From Anaerolineae bacterium (lineage in GTDB: Bacteria > Chloroflexota > Anaerolineae > E26-bin7): a stretch of DNA of 23,364 nt. Position 1 is the first letter of the stretch, and the number at the start of each line of letters is the position of its first letter. Position numbers and translations under genes: made by a program. The notes below the pieces were generated by a model. It made no database searches and was not told where the DNA came from. It saw only the letters and a program-made list of their open reading frames with translations. The stretch lies in assembly GCA_029933115.1 (NCBI GenBank), contig JAOZOT010000016.1, positions 1-23,364 of the forward strand, read 5' to 3'. Of this stretch, positions 7,454 through 13,598 are shown in pieces.

Positions 7454-7607
7454 GGGTCTACTCGGATTTGTGGGGTAAGCCAGCCTCCCGCAGGTTTCAT
7501 ACAGCCTTTGCTGAGGCAGGAACTGCGGAAGGCGAAGCAATTTAGCAACGATCAGGTGCCTCAGCCTGCGGGAGGCTTATCCCCACCCCTCGAATCCGTG
7601 TAGAGCC
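7454..7607. mobile_element. Palindromic MITE-like element with 8-bp flanking repeats
   Basis: A 154-bp segment bounded by imperfect terminal inverted repeats: GGGTCTACTCGGATTTG on the left, and GGCTCTACACGGATTCG as the complement of the right end. An internal perfect 12-bp pair GCCTCCCGCAGG (7483-7494) and CCTGCGGGAGGC (7565-7576) follows, then CTGAGGCA (7511-7518) with TGCCTCAG (7557-7564). The same 8 bp, TGAAACCC, flanks both sides (7446-7453 and 7608-7615), as expected of a target-site duplication. No coding capacity is seen. It fills most of the 216-nt gap between the Fic gene and the TIGR04255 gene, so transcription from the one to the other must cross a strong hairpin. Confidence 0.65.
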
Positions 7608-7633
7608 TGAAACCCTCTTGTGTGAGACGCCGC

Positions 7634-8395
7634 CTAACCCGCCTCTTCTGGCGGGAATGAGGCTAGATAGATGTCTAGGGTCCTGTCCACAGCCTGGGCC
7701 ACGAACTCCACAAAATCAGCCGTCTCACCTTGATGGGCTTTTTCCAGCAAGTCGTAGTACCGGCCGCGGTCCTCGTTCCTGATGATGGCCGGCGGGTAGC
7801 CGTTGCGCAACAGGATCAGGTTCATCAACAAGCGAGCAGTGCGCCCATTGCCGTCAACGAAGGGGTGGATGTCTACCAGTTTGAAGTGAGCCAGCGCGGC
7901 CAGTTCTACCGGATGCAGAGCCTGGGCCTCTTGAGAATTCAGCCACAGCCCGAAATCGTGCATCAGTGGCGGTACAGCCGAAGGATCGGGCGGTACATAG
8001 TTGGAACCGGTGATACGCACCGATATACGACGATAACGCCCCGCCTCCTCGTCGTTGATGGTGCGCAGGATCAGGGCATGAATCTGGCGGATAGTATGCT
8101 CAGTCAGCGGCTCGTGGCTAGCAGCCGAGGCCTCTACCCAATCAATGGCGTGTTTGTGGTTGATTACTTCCAGGTGCTCTCGCAGTGGCTTGCCCTTCAC
8201 CGTCAAGCCGTCGGCCAGGATGACTTTTGTCTCGGCCAAAGTGATGCTAGAGCCCTCGATGGCATTGGAGTGATAGGTCCATTCCACATCAAAATATTCT
8301 TTGAGCTTGGCAGCGACGGCCGGCGGCAACGGGCGAAGCCGGTCCAACTCGGCTTTCCTGGCACCGACACGTTCTAGAATATCTTGGTAACTCAT
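7634..8395 (-). CDS. Fic/DOC family protein (class II, self-inhibited)
   Basis: A 253-aa Fic protein, likely an AMP- or nucleotidyl-transferase modifying a protein side chain. It shows the full active-site motif HPFVDGNGRTAR (177-188) with catalytic His177. An N-terminal SNAIEG (43-48) matches the autoinhibitory (S/T)xxxE(G/N) helix of class II Fic proteins. The upstream flap-like stretch NYVPPDPSAVPPLM is also typical. Target unknown. Its C-terminus lacks the winged-helix domain that longer class II members carry. It lies 52 nt after iscS and 218 nt before the TIGR04255 start, with a palindromic element between. The ATG at 8395 gives a normal N-terminus. It seems intact and may be part of an accessory insertion in the sulfur locus. 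Confidence 0.92.
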   Translation of the reverse strand: MSYQDILERVGARKAELDRLRPLPPAVAAKLKEYFDVEWTYHSNAIEGSSITLAETKVILADGLTVKGKPLREHLEVINHKHAIDWVEASAASHEPLTEHTIRQIHALILRTINDEEAGRYRRISVRITGSNYVPPDPSAVPPLMHDFGLWLNSQEAQALHPVELAALAHFKLVDIHPFVDGNGRTARLLMNLILLRNGYPPAIIRNEDRGRYYDLLEKAHQGETADFVEFVAQAVDRTLDIYLASFPPEEAG

Positions 8396-8447
8396 TCGTC
8401 ACCTGTCTGGCTGCACTCTCTTCATCACCAACGGCCTGGGCTTGGTC

Positions 8448-9632
8448 CTACCGGGCCGCGTACAGCGGGCTCATCATTCGCAGCTTCTCCACGATGCCCG
8501 GCAGGACACTCATCACGTAATCAACGTCGGCGGCGGTGTTCTCCCGCCCCAAGGTCAGGCGCAAGCTGCCGTGGGCAATCTCCGGTGGAATACCCATGGC
8601 CGTCAACACGAATGACGGCTCCGCCTCGCCGGTGGTACAGGCTGAACCACTAGAGGCGCAGATGCCGGCCAGGTCCAAGTTAAGGAGGATAGCCTCGCCC
8701 TCGACGTACTTGAAGACGAAACTGGCGTTGTTGGGCAGGCGGTTGGTGGGATGGCCGGTCAGTTGGGCGTCGGGTATTTCGGCCGTGATCTCGTCAATGA
8801 GCCGGTCGCGCAAAGCAGCGATGCGCTGATTGTTGCTTTCCACGTGGTCGTAGGCCAGGCGCAGGGCCGTGGCCAGGCCGACGATGTAGGGCACGTTTTC
8901 GGTGCCGGCCCGCCGGTTGCGCTCGTGGCCGCCTCCGGTCTGGGTGGGCAGGAGCGGTGTGCCATTGCGCACGTACAGTACTCCCACACCCTTGGGGCCG
9001 TAGAACTTGTGGGCCGAAAGGGAGAGGAGATCAACGTTCAGTCCGTCCACATTGAGATCGAGAGTGCCGCCGGCCTGCACGGCATCTGTGTGGAAGGGGA
9101 TGCCCTTCTCCTTGGCGATCTTCCCAATCTCGGCGATGGGCTCGATGGTGCCCACCTCATTGTTGGCGTACATGATGCTGATGAGCACGGTATCGTCACG
9201 GATGGCCCGGCCCACATCGTCGGGGTCAACCACGCCGTGCTCGTCCACCGGCACGTAGGTCACCTCAAAGCCGAAGTGCTCCTCCAGGTGCTCGCAGGTG
9301 TGGCCGACGGCGTGGTGCTCGATGGGGCTGGTGATGATGTGATTGCCCTTGCCGGCCTCCCGCCGGGCCAGGCTCACCCCTCTGAGAGCCAGGTTGTCGC
9401 TCTCCGAACCACAACTGGTGAAAATGACCTCCTCGGGTTTGCAGCCCAGAATGTCGGCCACCGTGCGGCGAGCTTCGTCCAGGGCCTTGCGGGCCTCGCG
9501 CCCCAGGCTGTAGATGCTGGAAGCGTTGCCATAGTGTTCGGTGAAATAAGGTATCATAGCCTCCACCACCTTGGGGTCAACAGCAGTGGTGGCGGCGTGA
9601 TCCAGGTATATAGTTCTCATGCGTTCTGTCAT
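8448..9632 (-). CDS. iscS: Cysteine desulfurase IscS/NifS
   Basis: A pyridoxal-phosphate enzyme that removes sulfur from L-cysteine as an enzyme-bound persulfide and passes it to IscU for Fe-S clusters and, directly or by relay, to MnmA. The 394-aa group I protein has the N-terminal YLDHAATT, the PLP lysine in SAHKFYGPKG (Lys209), the acid-base histidine in the IEHHAV region, RAGTEN, and the sulfur-carrying cysteine in SSGSACTTGE (Cys332) on a normal-length loop. The ATG at 9632 has GAGGGGG 9 nt upstream; a second in-frame ATG lies 12 nt later. It follows cysE by 14 nt. IscS and NifS cannot be separated firmly by sequence alone; the name rests on the Rrf2/IscR, iscU and mnmA context. Confidence 0.95.
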   Translation of the reverse strand: MTERMRTIYLDHAATTAVDPKVVEAMIPYFTEHYGNASSIYSLGREARKALDEARRTVADILGCKPEEVIFTSCGSESDNLALRGVSLARREAGKGNHIITSPIEHHAVGHTCEHLEEHFGFEVTYVPVDEHGVVDPDDVGRAIRDDTVLISIMYANNEVGTIEPIAEIGKIAKEKGIPFHTDAVQAGGTLDLNVDGLNVDLLSLSAHKFYGPKGVGVLYVRNGTPLLPTQTGGGHERNRRAGTENVPYIVGLATALRLAYDHVESNNQRIAALRDRLIDEITAEIPDAQLTGHPTNRLPNNASFVFKYVEGEAILLNLDLAGICASSGSACTTGEAEPSFVLTAMGIPPEIAHGSLRLTLGRENTAADVDYVMSVLPGIVEKLRMMSPLYAAR

Positions 9633-9646
9633 GGTTTAAATCCCCC

Positions 9647-10468
9647 TCATTTGGTCTCGGAAGATTCCATTTTTTGCTTGCGGCGGATGGGCAATCCGTC
9701 GTCAGCTTTTACCCTCAGGTGTCCGTCGCCCTCCAACCTTTGCAAGCGGGTCTCCAGTTCCTCTATCCGGTCGCTGAGTTGGGTCAAGGCTTCCACCACC
9801 GGGTCTGGCAATCGCTCGTGGTGCAGATCGTACATGCGCGTGCAACGCTCGCCGTTCACGCTGATCACCCGACCAGGCACGCCGACCACCGTGGCTCCAG
9901 GTGGCACCGGTTTGACCACTACCGAGCCGGACCCGATCTTGGCCCTGTCACCCACCTCAATGGGACCCAGCACGATGGCGTCGCTGCCTACCACCACGCC
10001 GTGGCCAATGGTGGGATGCCGCTTTTTCTTCTCCAGAGAGACACCGCCCAGCACTACCCCTTTGTACATCAGCACATCGTCGCCGATCTCTGTTGTCTCG
10101 CCAATCACCACCCCCATGCCGTGGTCAATGAAGAAGCGCCGTCCAATCTGGGCCCCTGGATGGATCTCGATGCCCGTCAGAAAACGGTTGACGTGGGAGA
10201 TGAAACGGGCCAGGAGTAGGAACCCTCGCTTCCAGAGGAAGTGAGCGAGGCGATGGAACCAGATGGCGTGCAGGCCCGGATAGCAGAGCAGCACTTCCGG
10301 CAGGCTGCGAGCAGCGGGATCCTTGGCAAAGACGGTCTGAATGTCTTCCCGTATCATGGTGAGCAAGCTGGCCTTCTCTTTGGGCGGAGCCTTTTTCCAG
10401 GGGCACTTCTCGCACAGAAGGGCGCCAGATTCTCGCATTTGTCGCATTATGTTTTCAATGTCTGTCAT
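9647..10468 (-). CDS. cysE: Serine O-acetyltransferase (EpsC-type CysE)
   Basis: Makes O-acetylserine from serine and acetyl-CoA, the carbon precursor for cysteine. The 273-aa protein has an N-terminal helical domain (to about 95), then a left-handed beta-helix of hexapeptide repeats with IEIHPGAQIG (Glu101 where E. coli CysE has Asp143), the catalytic His116 in DHGMGVVIGET, and GDRAKIGSGSVV. A C-terminal coiled-coil tail (about 228-250, SDRIEELETRLQRLEG) and a basic end are extra. The first 35 residues carry CEKCPWKK, a CxxC not usual for CysE, possibly metal- or redox-active. It overlaps the regulator gene by 14 nt and has AAGGA 5 nt before the ATG. Pairing with iscS makes a supply line for cysteine-derived sulfur. 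Confidence 0.93.
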   Translation of the reverse strand: MTDIENIMRQMRESGALLCEKCPWKKAPPKEKASLLTMIREDIQTVFAKDPAARSLPEVLLCYPGLHAIWFHRLAHFLWKRGFLLLARFISHVNRFLTGIEIHPGAQIGRRFFIDHGMGVVIGETTEIGDDVLMYKGVVLGGVSLEKKKRHPTIGHGVVVGSDAIVLGPIEVGDRAKIGSGSVVVKPVPPGATVVGVPGRVISVNGERCTRMYDLHHERLPDPVVEALTQLSDRIEELETRLQRLEGDGHLRVKADDGLPIRRKQKMESSETK

Positions 10469-10895
10469 AACTTTCCTTTTGGGGATTTGTATTTACTAAA
10501 TCGGCCAGCGTCGTCGAGTCCAGGGCGGTGACAATGCTATCGCGTACCTTCTCCCACACAGGGCGGGTGAGGCACACTTTCTCTCGCTCACAACAGCCCG
10601 GTTGACGAACCTCGGAGGCACACACCACAGGAGCGATAGGGCCTTCTAAAGCGCGCAGGATGTCTCCTATGGTGATAGCCTGGGGTTCGCGGGCCAGGTG
10701 GTAGCCACCGTGGGCCCCTCGCGTGCTCACCACCAATCCGGCCTCTCGCAGCGAGGCCACGATCTGCTCCAGGTAAGCCAGGGAGATATTCTGTGAACGG
10801 GAGACTTTGATCAGTGGGAGGGGACCCTGACCGTAGAAGCGGGCCAGTTCCACCATGGCCCGCACTCCGTATTGCCCTCTGGTCGAGAGTTTCAT
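10455..10895 (-). CDS. iscR: Rrf2-family regulator, IscR-like
   Basis: A 146-aa winged-helix repressor. The N-terminus MKLSTRGQYGVRAMVELA and the recognition region (about 33-66, ending STRGAHGGYHLAR) are classic Rrf2. Four cysteines, Cys92, Cys100, Cys101 and Cys107, fall where IscR has its three cluster ligands (92, 98, 104), so Fe-S sensing is likely; cluster-free CymR-type members lack them. It is the first gene of iscR-cysE-iscS and overlaps cysE by 14 nt. A sigma70-type promoter and a 25-bp Rrf2-type palindrome over the predicted transcription start suggest that it represses its own operon. CysE as immediate partner means a cysteine-responsive, CymR-like role is the main alternative. 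Confidence 0.9.
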   Translation of the reverse strand: MKLSTRGQYGVRAMVELARFYGQGPLPLIKVSRSQNISLAYLEQIVASLREAGLVVSTRGAHGGYHLAREPQAITIGDILRALEGPIAPVVCASEVRQPGCCEREKVCLTRPVWEKVRDSIVTALDSTTLADLVNTNPQKESYDRH

Positions 10896-10933
10896 GCTTC
10901 ACCCATCGCATTCTAAGATCGGAATACGCACAG

Positions 10934-10958
10934 AATTCCTAGTAAAATAGTCGGGATT
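10934..10958. promoter_or_regulatory. Rrf2/IscR-type operator
   Basis: A 25-bp imperfect palindrome. The + strand reads AATTCCTAGTA then AAATAGTCGGGATT, with outer half-sites AATTCC and GGGATT and inner TAGTA/TAGT. This fits the AT-rich palindromes bound by Rrf2 proteins such as IscR and CymR. It begins right after the -10 box and covers the predicted transcription start, the expected place for a repressor. Confidence 0.6.
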
Positions 10959-10987
10959 ATTCTATCACACTATTGGTGTTCTGTCAA
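10959..10987 (-). promoter_or_regulatory. Promoter of the iscR-cysE-iscS operon
   Basis: On the - strand a perfect -35 TTGACA (10987-10982) is separated by exactly 17 nt from TAGAAT (10964-10959), a near-consensus -10. The predicted start, near 10952, leaves a leader of about 57 nt. The -35 box lies 11 nt inside the boundary of the palindromic element at 10999-11151. It also overlaps what would have been the stop codon of the radical SAM gene before that insertion. Confidence 0.75.
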
Positions 10988-10998
10988 GAGCAAATCGA

Positions 10999-11151
10999 CT
11001 TGACTTTACCCAGATCGCGAGGATGGTAGTAGGAAGCCCTCGGTGAAGCCGAGGGAATTGTCACAGCTGCCCCGGGAAGCCTTTTCCTGGAGCGGCTGTG
11101 ATTTACCCCCACCTCGCAGTGGGGGCTTCAAGACTTGCGGGTAAAGTCAAG
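10999..11151. mobile_element. MITE-like element with 13-bp TIRs and 8-bp target duplication
   Basis: A 153-bp near-palindrome with perfect 13-bp terminal inverted repeats, CTTGACTTTACCC (10999-11011) and GGGTAAAGTCAAG (11139-11151). An identical 8-bp CAAATCGA flanks it at 10991-10998 and 11152-11159. Inside, two 32-nt hairpin units face each other (11033-11064 on +, 11098-11129 on -), both of the form GAAGCCC-stem-TCAC. No gene fits inside. It lies across the 3' end of the radical SAM gene, supplying its last 15 or so residues and its present stop. Duplications and TIRs indicate cut-and-paste transposition by a DDE transposase supplied elsewhere; the parent family is unknown. Confidence 0.8.
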
Positions 11152-12983
11152 CAAATCGAATTCCCGAACGTGGCCAGAATCCCACAGTTCAGGCAGCGCA
11201 CCCGGCAATCCGGCGTAGTCTCACCCTTCAGGCTGCTCTCACATTCGGCGGCCAGGAACTCTATCCTGACGCCGGTGTCAATGTGTGCCCAAGGCAGCAC
11301 TTCATCCAGGGGACGCTCCCGCCGGGCGTAAAAGTCGGGATCCAGGCTCACCTCGGCGAAAGCTTGCTCCCAAAGCCGCATCTCAAAGAGCTCATTCCAG
11401 GCGTCGAACCTGGCTCCCAACTGCCAGGCCCGGTGGATGACCCGTCCCAGCCGCCGGTCGCCCCGGGAGAGGGTCGCCTCCAGAAGGCTGCTCCGGGGGT
11501 CGTGCCAACTGAAACGGATGCCTTTGCCCCGCAAGCCCCTGCGCAAGAGAGCCAGGCGCTCCCCCAAGCTCGCCTCGTCGAGCAGAGGCATCCACTGGAA
11601 GGGGGTGTGCGGCTTGGGGATGAAGGTGGCCACACTGACGCTCACTTGAGCCCTGCGGCCCTGGTGCTGGCGTCCCACTGCCAGCACCTTCCTGACCAAC
11701 TCAACGATGGCCGCCACGTCTTCCATCGTCTCTGTGGGCAGGCCGACCATGAAGTAGAGTTTGATGCGCTGCCAGCCGCTGCTGTAGGCCGCCTCGGCCG
11801 TGCTCAGGAGGTCTTCTGCGGTCACTTTCTTGTTGATTACGTCCCGTAGGCGCTGGCTGCCGGCCTCTGGAGCGAAGGTGAGGCCCGTCTTGCGCCGCTC
11901 CTGGAGCATCCTAGCCAGTTCTACAGAGAAAGAATCAATGCGCAGGGAGGGCAGGGAGATAGCCACCGGCTGATCACGGTAGCGGGAGGTGAGTTCCCGC
12001 AACAGGGGTTTGATCTGGCTGTAATCGGTGCTGCTCAAGGAAACGAGGGCGAGTTCATCGTAGCCGGTGCTTTTCAGGATCTCATCAACGGTGGCCACCA
12101 CCTCCTCTGGAGGGCGCTCGCGCCGGGGGCGATATATGACTCCGGCCTGGCAGAAGCGGCAACCTTGGGTGCAGCCCCGCTGTATCTCGATCATGGCCCG
12201 GTCGTGCACGGCCTCGATATAAGGCACGATGAGCCGGGTGGGAGCAGGAGGCAGCGGGGCTACGATGCGCTTGGTGATGGTGGGCCTGGCCTCGGGAATC
12301 AGGGGTTCGATGCCGGCCACCGTGCCGTCGGGGTGATAGGTCACGTCGTAGAGGGAAGGCACGTAAATCCCGTCAATGAGAGCCGCCCGGCGCAGAAACT
12401 CTTTCCTCCCCCCCTTTCCCTCTCCCTCGTCTCTTTTCCATTCCTCGTAGGCCTTCACCAGTTCCAACAGCACCTCCTCTCCCTCGCCGATGACAAAAAG
12501 GTCGAAGAAATCGGCCAGGGGTTCGGGGTTGTAGGTGCTGCTGCCACCGCCGATGATGAGGGGATGAGTCTCATCGCGTTCTGTGGCCAAAGGTGGGATG
12601 CCGGCCAGGTCCAGCATGTTCAGGACGTTGGTATAGTTCAACTCGTAGGGCAGAGAAAAGCCAACGATGTCGAAATCAGCCAGGGGGCGGCGCGATTCCA
12701 GGCTGAAGAGAGGGAGGCCTGCCCGGCGCATGGCCTCTTCCATGTCCACCCAGGGAGCGTAGACCCGCTCGGCCAAGATGTTGTCCTCGCGGTTCAGGAT
12801 GTCGTAGAGGATCATCAGGCCCAGGTTGGACTGGCCTACCTCGTAGATGTCGGGGTAGGCCAGGGCTATCTTCACCTCGATTTGATCCCAATCCTTGGCG
12901 ATGCTATTCCATTCGCAGCCCGTATAGCGAGCGGGCCGCGCCACCTGTGGCAATATGCGTTCCAAAGCGGCGGTGACGTCCAC
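11103..12983 (-). CDS. B12-binding-like radical SAM protein (TIGR03960 type)
   Basis: A 626-aa radical SAM protein. An N-terminal cobalamin-binding-like domain (about 35-180, with GEGEEVLLEL) is followed by the radical SAM core, with the cluster motif CTQGCRFC (Cys271, Cys275, Cys278) in IEIQRGCTQGCRFCQAG. Family TIGR03960 is widespread in Chloroflexota and Firmicutes, with no proven substrate. Its usual partner, a DUF2344/TIGR03936 protein, is not downstream here. The C-terminal Cys-rich segment (CRVRCLNCGI) is present. The last 15 or so residues (from LTLPASLEA onward) are encoded by a palindromic element; the ancestral protein would end NSICS. A Glu/Gly/Lys-rich stretch near 184-192 arises from a long polypyrimidine tract. 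The start is a GTG with GAGAGGGA upstream. Confidence 0.88.
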   Translation of the reverse strand: MDVTAALERILPQVARPARYTGCEWNSIAKDWDQIEVKIALAYPDIYEVGQSNLGLMILYDILNREDNILAERVYAPWVDMEEAMRRAGLPLFSLESRRPLADFDIVGFSLPYELNYTNVLNMLDLAGIPPLATERDETHPLIIGGGSSTYNPEPLADFFDLFVIGEGEEVLLELVKAYEEWKRDEGEGKGGRKEFLRRAALIDGIYVPSLYDVTYHPDGTVAGIEPLIPEARPTITKRIVAPLPPAPTRLIVPYIEAVHDRAMIEIQRGCTQGCRFCQAGVIYRPRRERPPEEVVATVDEILKSTGYDELALVSLSSTDYSQIKPLLRELTSRYRDQPVAISLPSLRIDSFSVELARMLQERRKTGLTFAPEAGSQRLRDVINKKVTAEDLLSTAEAAYSSGWQRIKLYFMVGLPTETMEDVAAIVELVRKVLAVGRQHQGRRAQVSVSVATFIPKPHTPFQWMPLLDEASLGERLALLRRGLRGKGIRFSWHDPRSSLLEATLSRGDRRLGRVIHRAWQLGARFDAWNELFEMRLWEQAFAEVSLDPDFYARRERPLDEVLPWAHIDTGVRIEFLAAECESSLKGETTPDCRVRCLNCGILATFGNSICLTLPASLEAPTARWG

Positions 12984-13000
12984 TACTGTCCCTCTCTAGT

Positions 13001-13048
13001 CGCGAGGCTGGGCTTGCGCCGCGAAGCCTGCTGCGCAGGCGCGAGGCT
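13001..13048. repeat. Hairpin bounded by 9-bp direct repeats
   Basis: The 63-nt gap between yjbQ and the radical SAM gene contains CGCGAGGCT twice (13001-13009 and 13040-13048), around a hairpin GCCTGC-TGC-GCAGGC (13026-13040). A 13-mer GGGCTTGCGCCGC (13010-13022) recurs in inverse orientation at 15156-15168, just upstream of guaA. It looks like a small intergenic repeat. The second direct repeat overlaps the yjbQ stop codon. Confidence 0.4.
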
Positions 13049-13454
13049 ACGAGGCGGCATCGGGCACCACTTTGACCAAAACCCGTCGTCGGCGTGGGCC
13101 ATCGAATTCGGCCAGGAAGATGCCCTGCCAGGAGCCAAAAACCAGGCGACCGCCCTCGATGAATACGGTCTGCGAGGCACCCATCAGGCTGGCTTTGATG
13201 TGGGCCGGCGAGTTGCCCTCGGCGTGACGGTAGCGGCCGCCGGCCGGGACAAGCTTGTCGAGCACACTGAGGATGTCTGTCCTCACCGTGGGGTCCCAGT
13301 TCTCGTTGATGGTCACGCCGGCCGTGGTGTGTGGGACAAAGATATGGCAAAGGCCATTTTGCACTCCACTCTCTCTCACCACTCGTTCCACTTCAGAAGT
13401 GATGTCAACGAACTCGGTTTTCTTCGAGGTGCTGATCTGCAATTGGACGTTCAT
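13047..13454 (-). CDS. yjbQ: YjbQ/UPF0047 family protein
   Basis: A 135-aa member of the UPF0047/YjbQ (TIGR00149) family, normal in length. Conserved landmarks are HTTAGVTINEN (His42), GNSPAHIKASLMG (His85) and a C-terminal GSWQGIFLAEFDGPR. These proteins form trimers with a histidine-lined metal site. Some have weak thiamine-phosphate synthase activity, but the real cellular role is unsettled. A purine-rich AAGGAGAGGAG lies before the ATG. It sits between guaA and the radical SAM gene, all in one direction, with gaps of 144 and 63 nt. Confidence 0.9.
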   Translation of the reverse strand: MNVQLQISTSKKTEFVDITSEVERVVRESGVQNGLCHIFVPHTTAGVTINENWDPTVRTDILSVLDKLVPAGGRYRHAEGNSPAHIKASLMGASQTVFIEGGRLVFGSWQGIFLAEFDGPRRRRVLVKVVPDAAS

Positions 13455-13598
13455 CTGCTCTCCTCTCCTTTACGATTCAGGTAGGTCTGCACTTAGCGCG
13501 GTGGGGGGTAGGTTGCCCAAGGGCGCGGGGGAGGAAAAATCCTTGGAAATTTCAGCCTCTCGTCAAATCCCAGATGCTCCCACTTCATCCTCTAAATC

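Noticed and set aside
7418..7540. Upstream extension of the TIGR04255 frame
   Set aside because: It runs into the palindromic element, while an ATG with AAGGAGG starts at the conserved N-terminus.
8751..10244. Long + strand open frame (497 codons) opposite iscS and cysE
   Set aside because: It is antisense to two clear enzymes with full catalytic motifs, and its translation has no family features. Long antisense frames are expected in GC-rich DNA.
12165..13484. Long + strand open frame (439 codons) opposite the radical SAM gene and yjbQ
   Set aside because: Shadow of two recognisable genes on the - strand, with no ribosome site or conserved motif.
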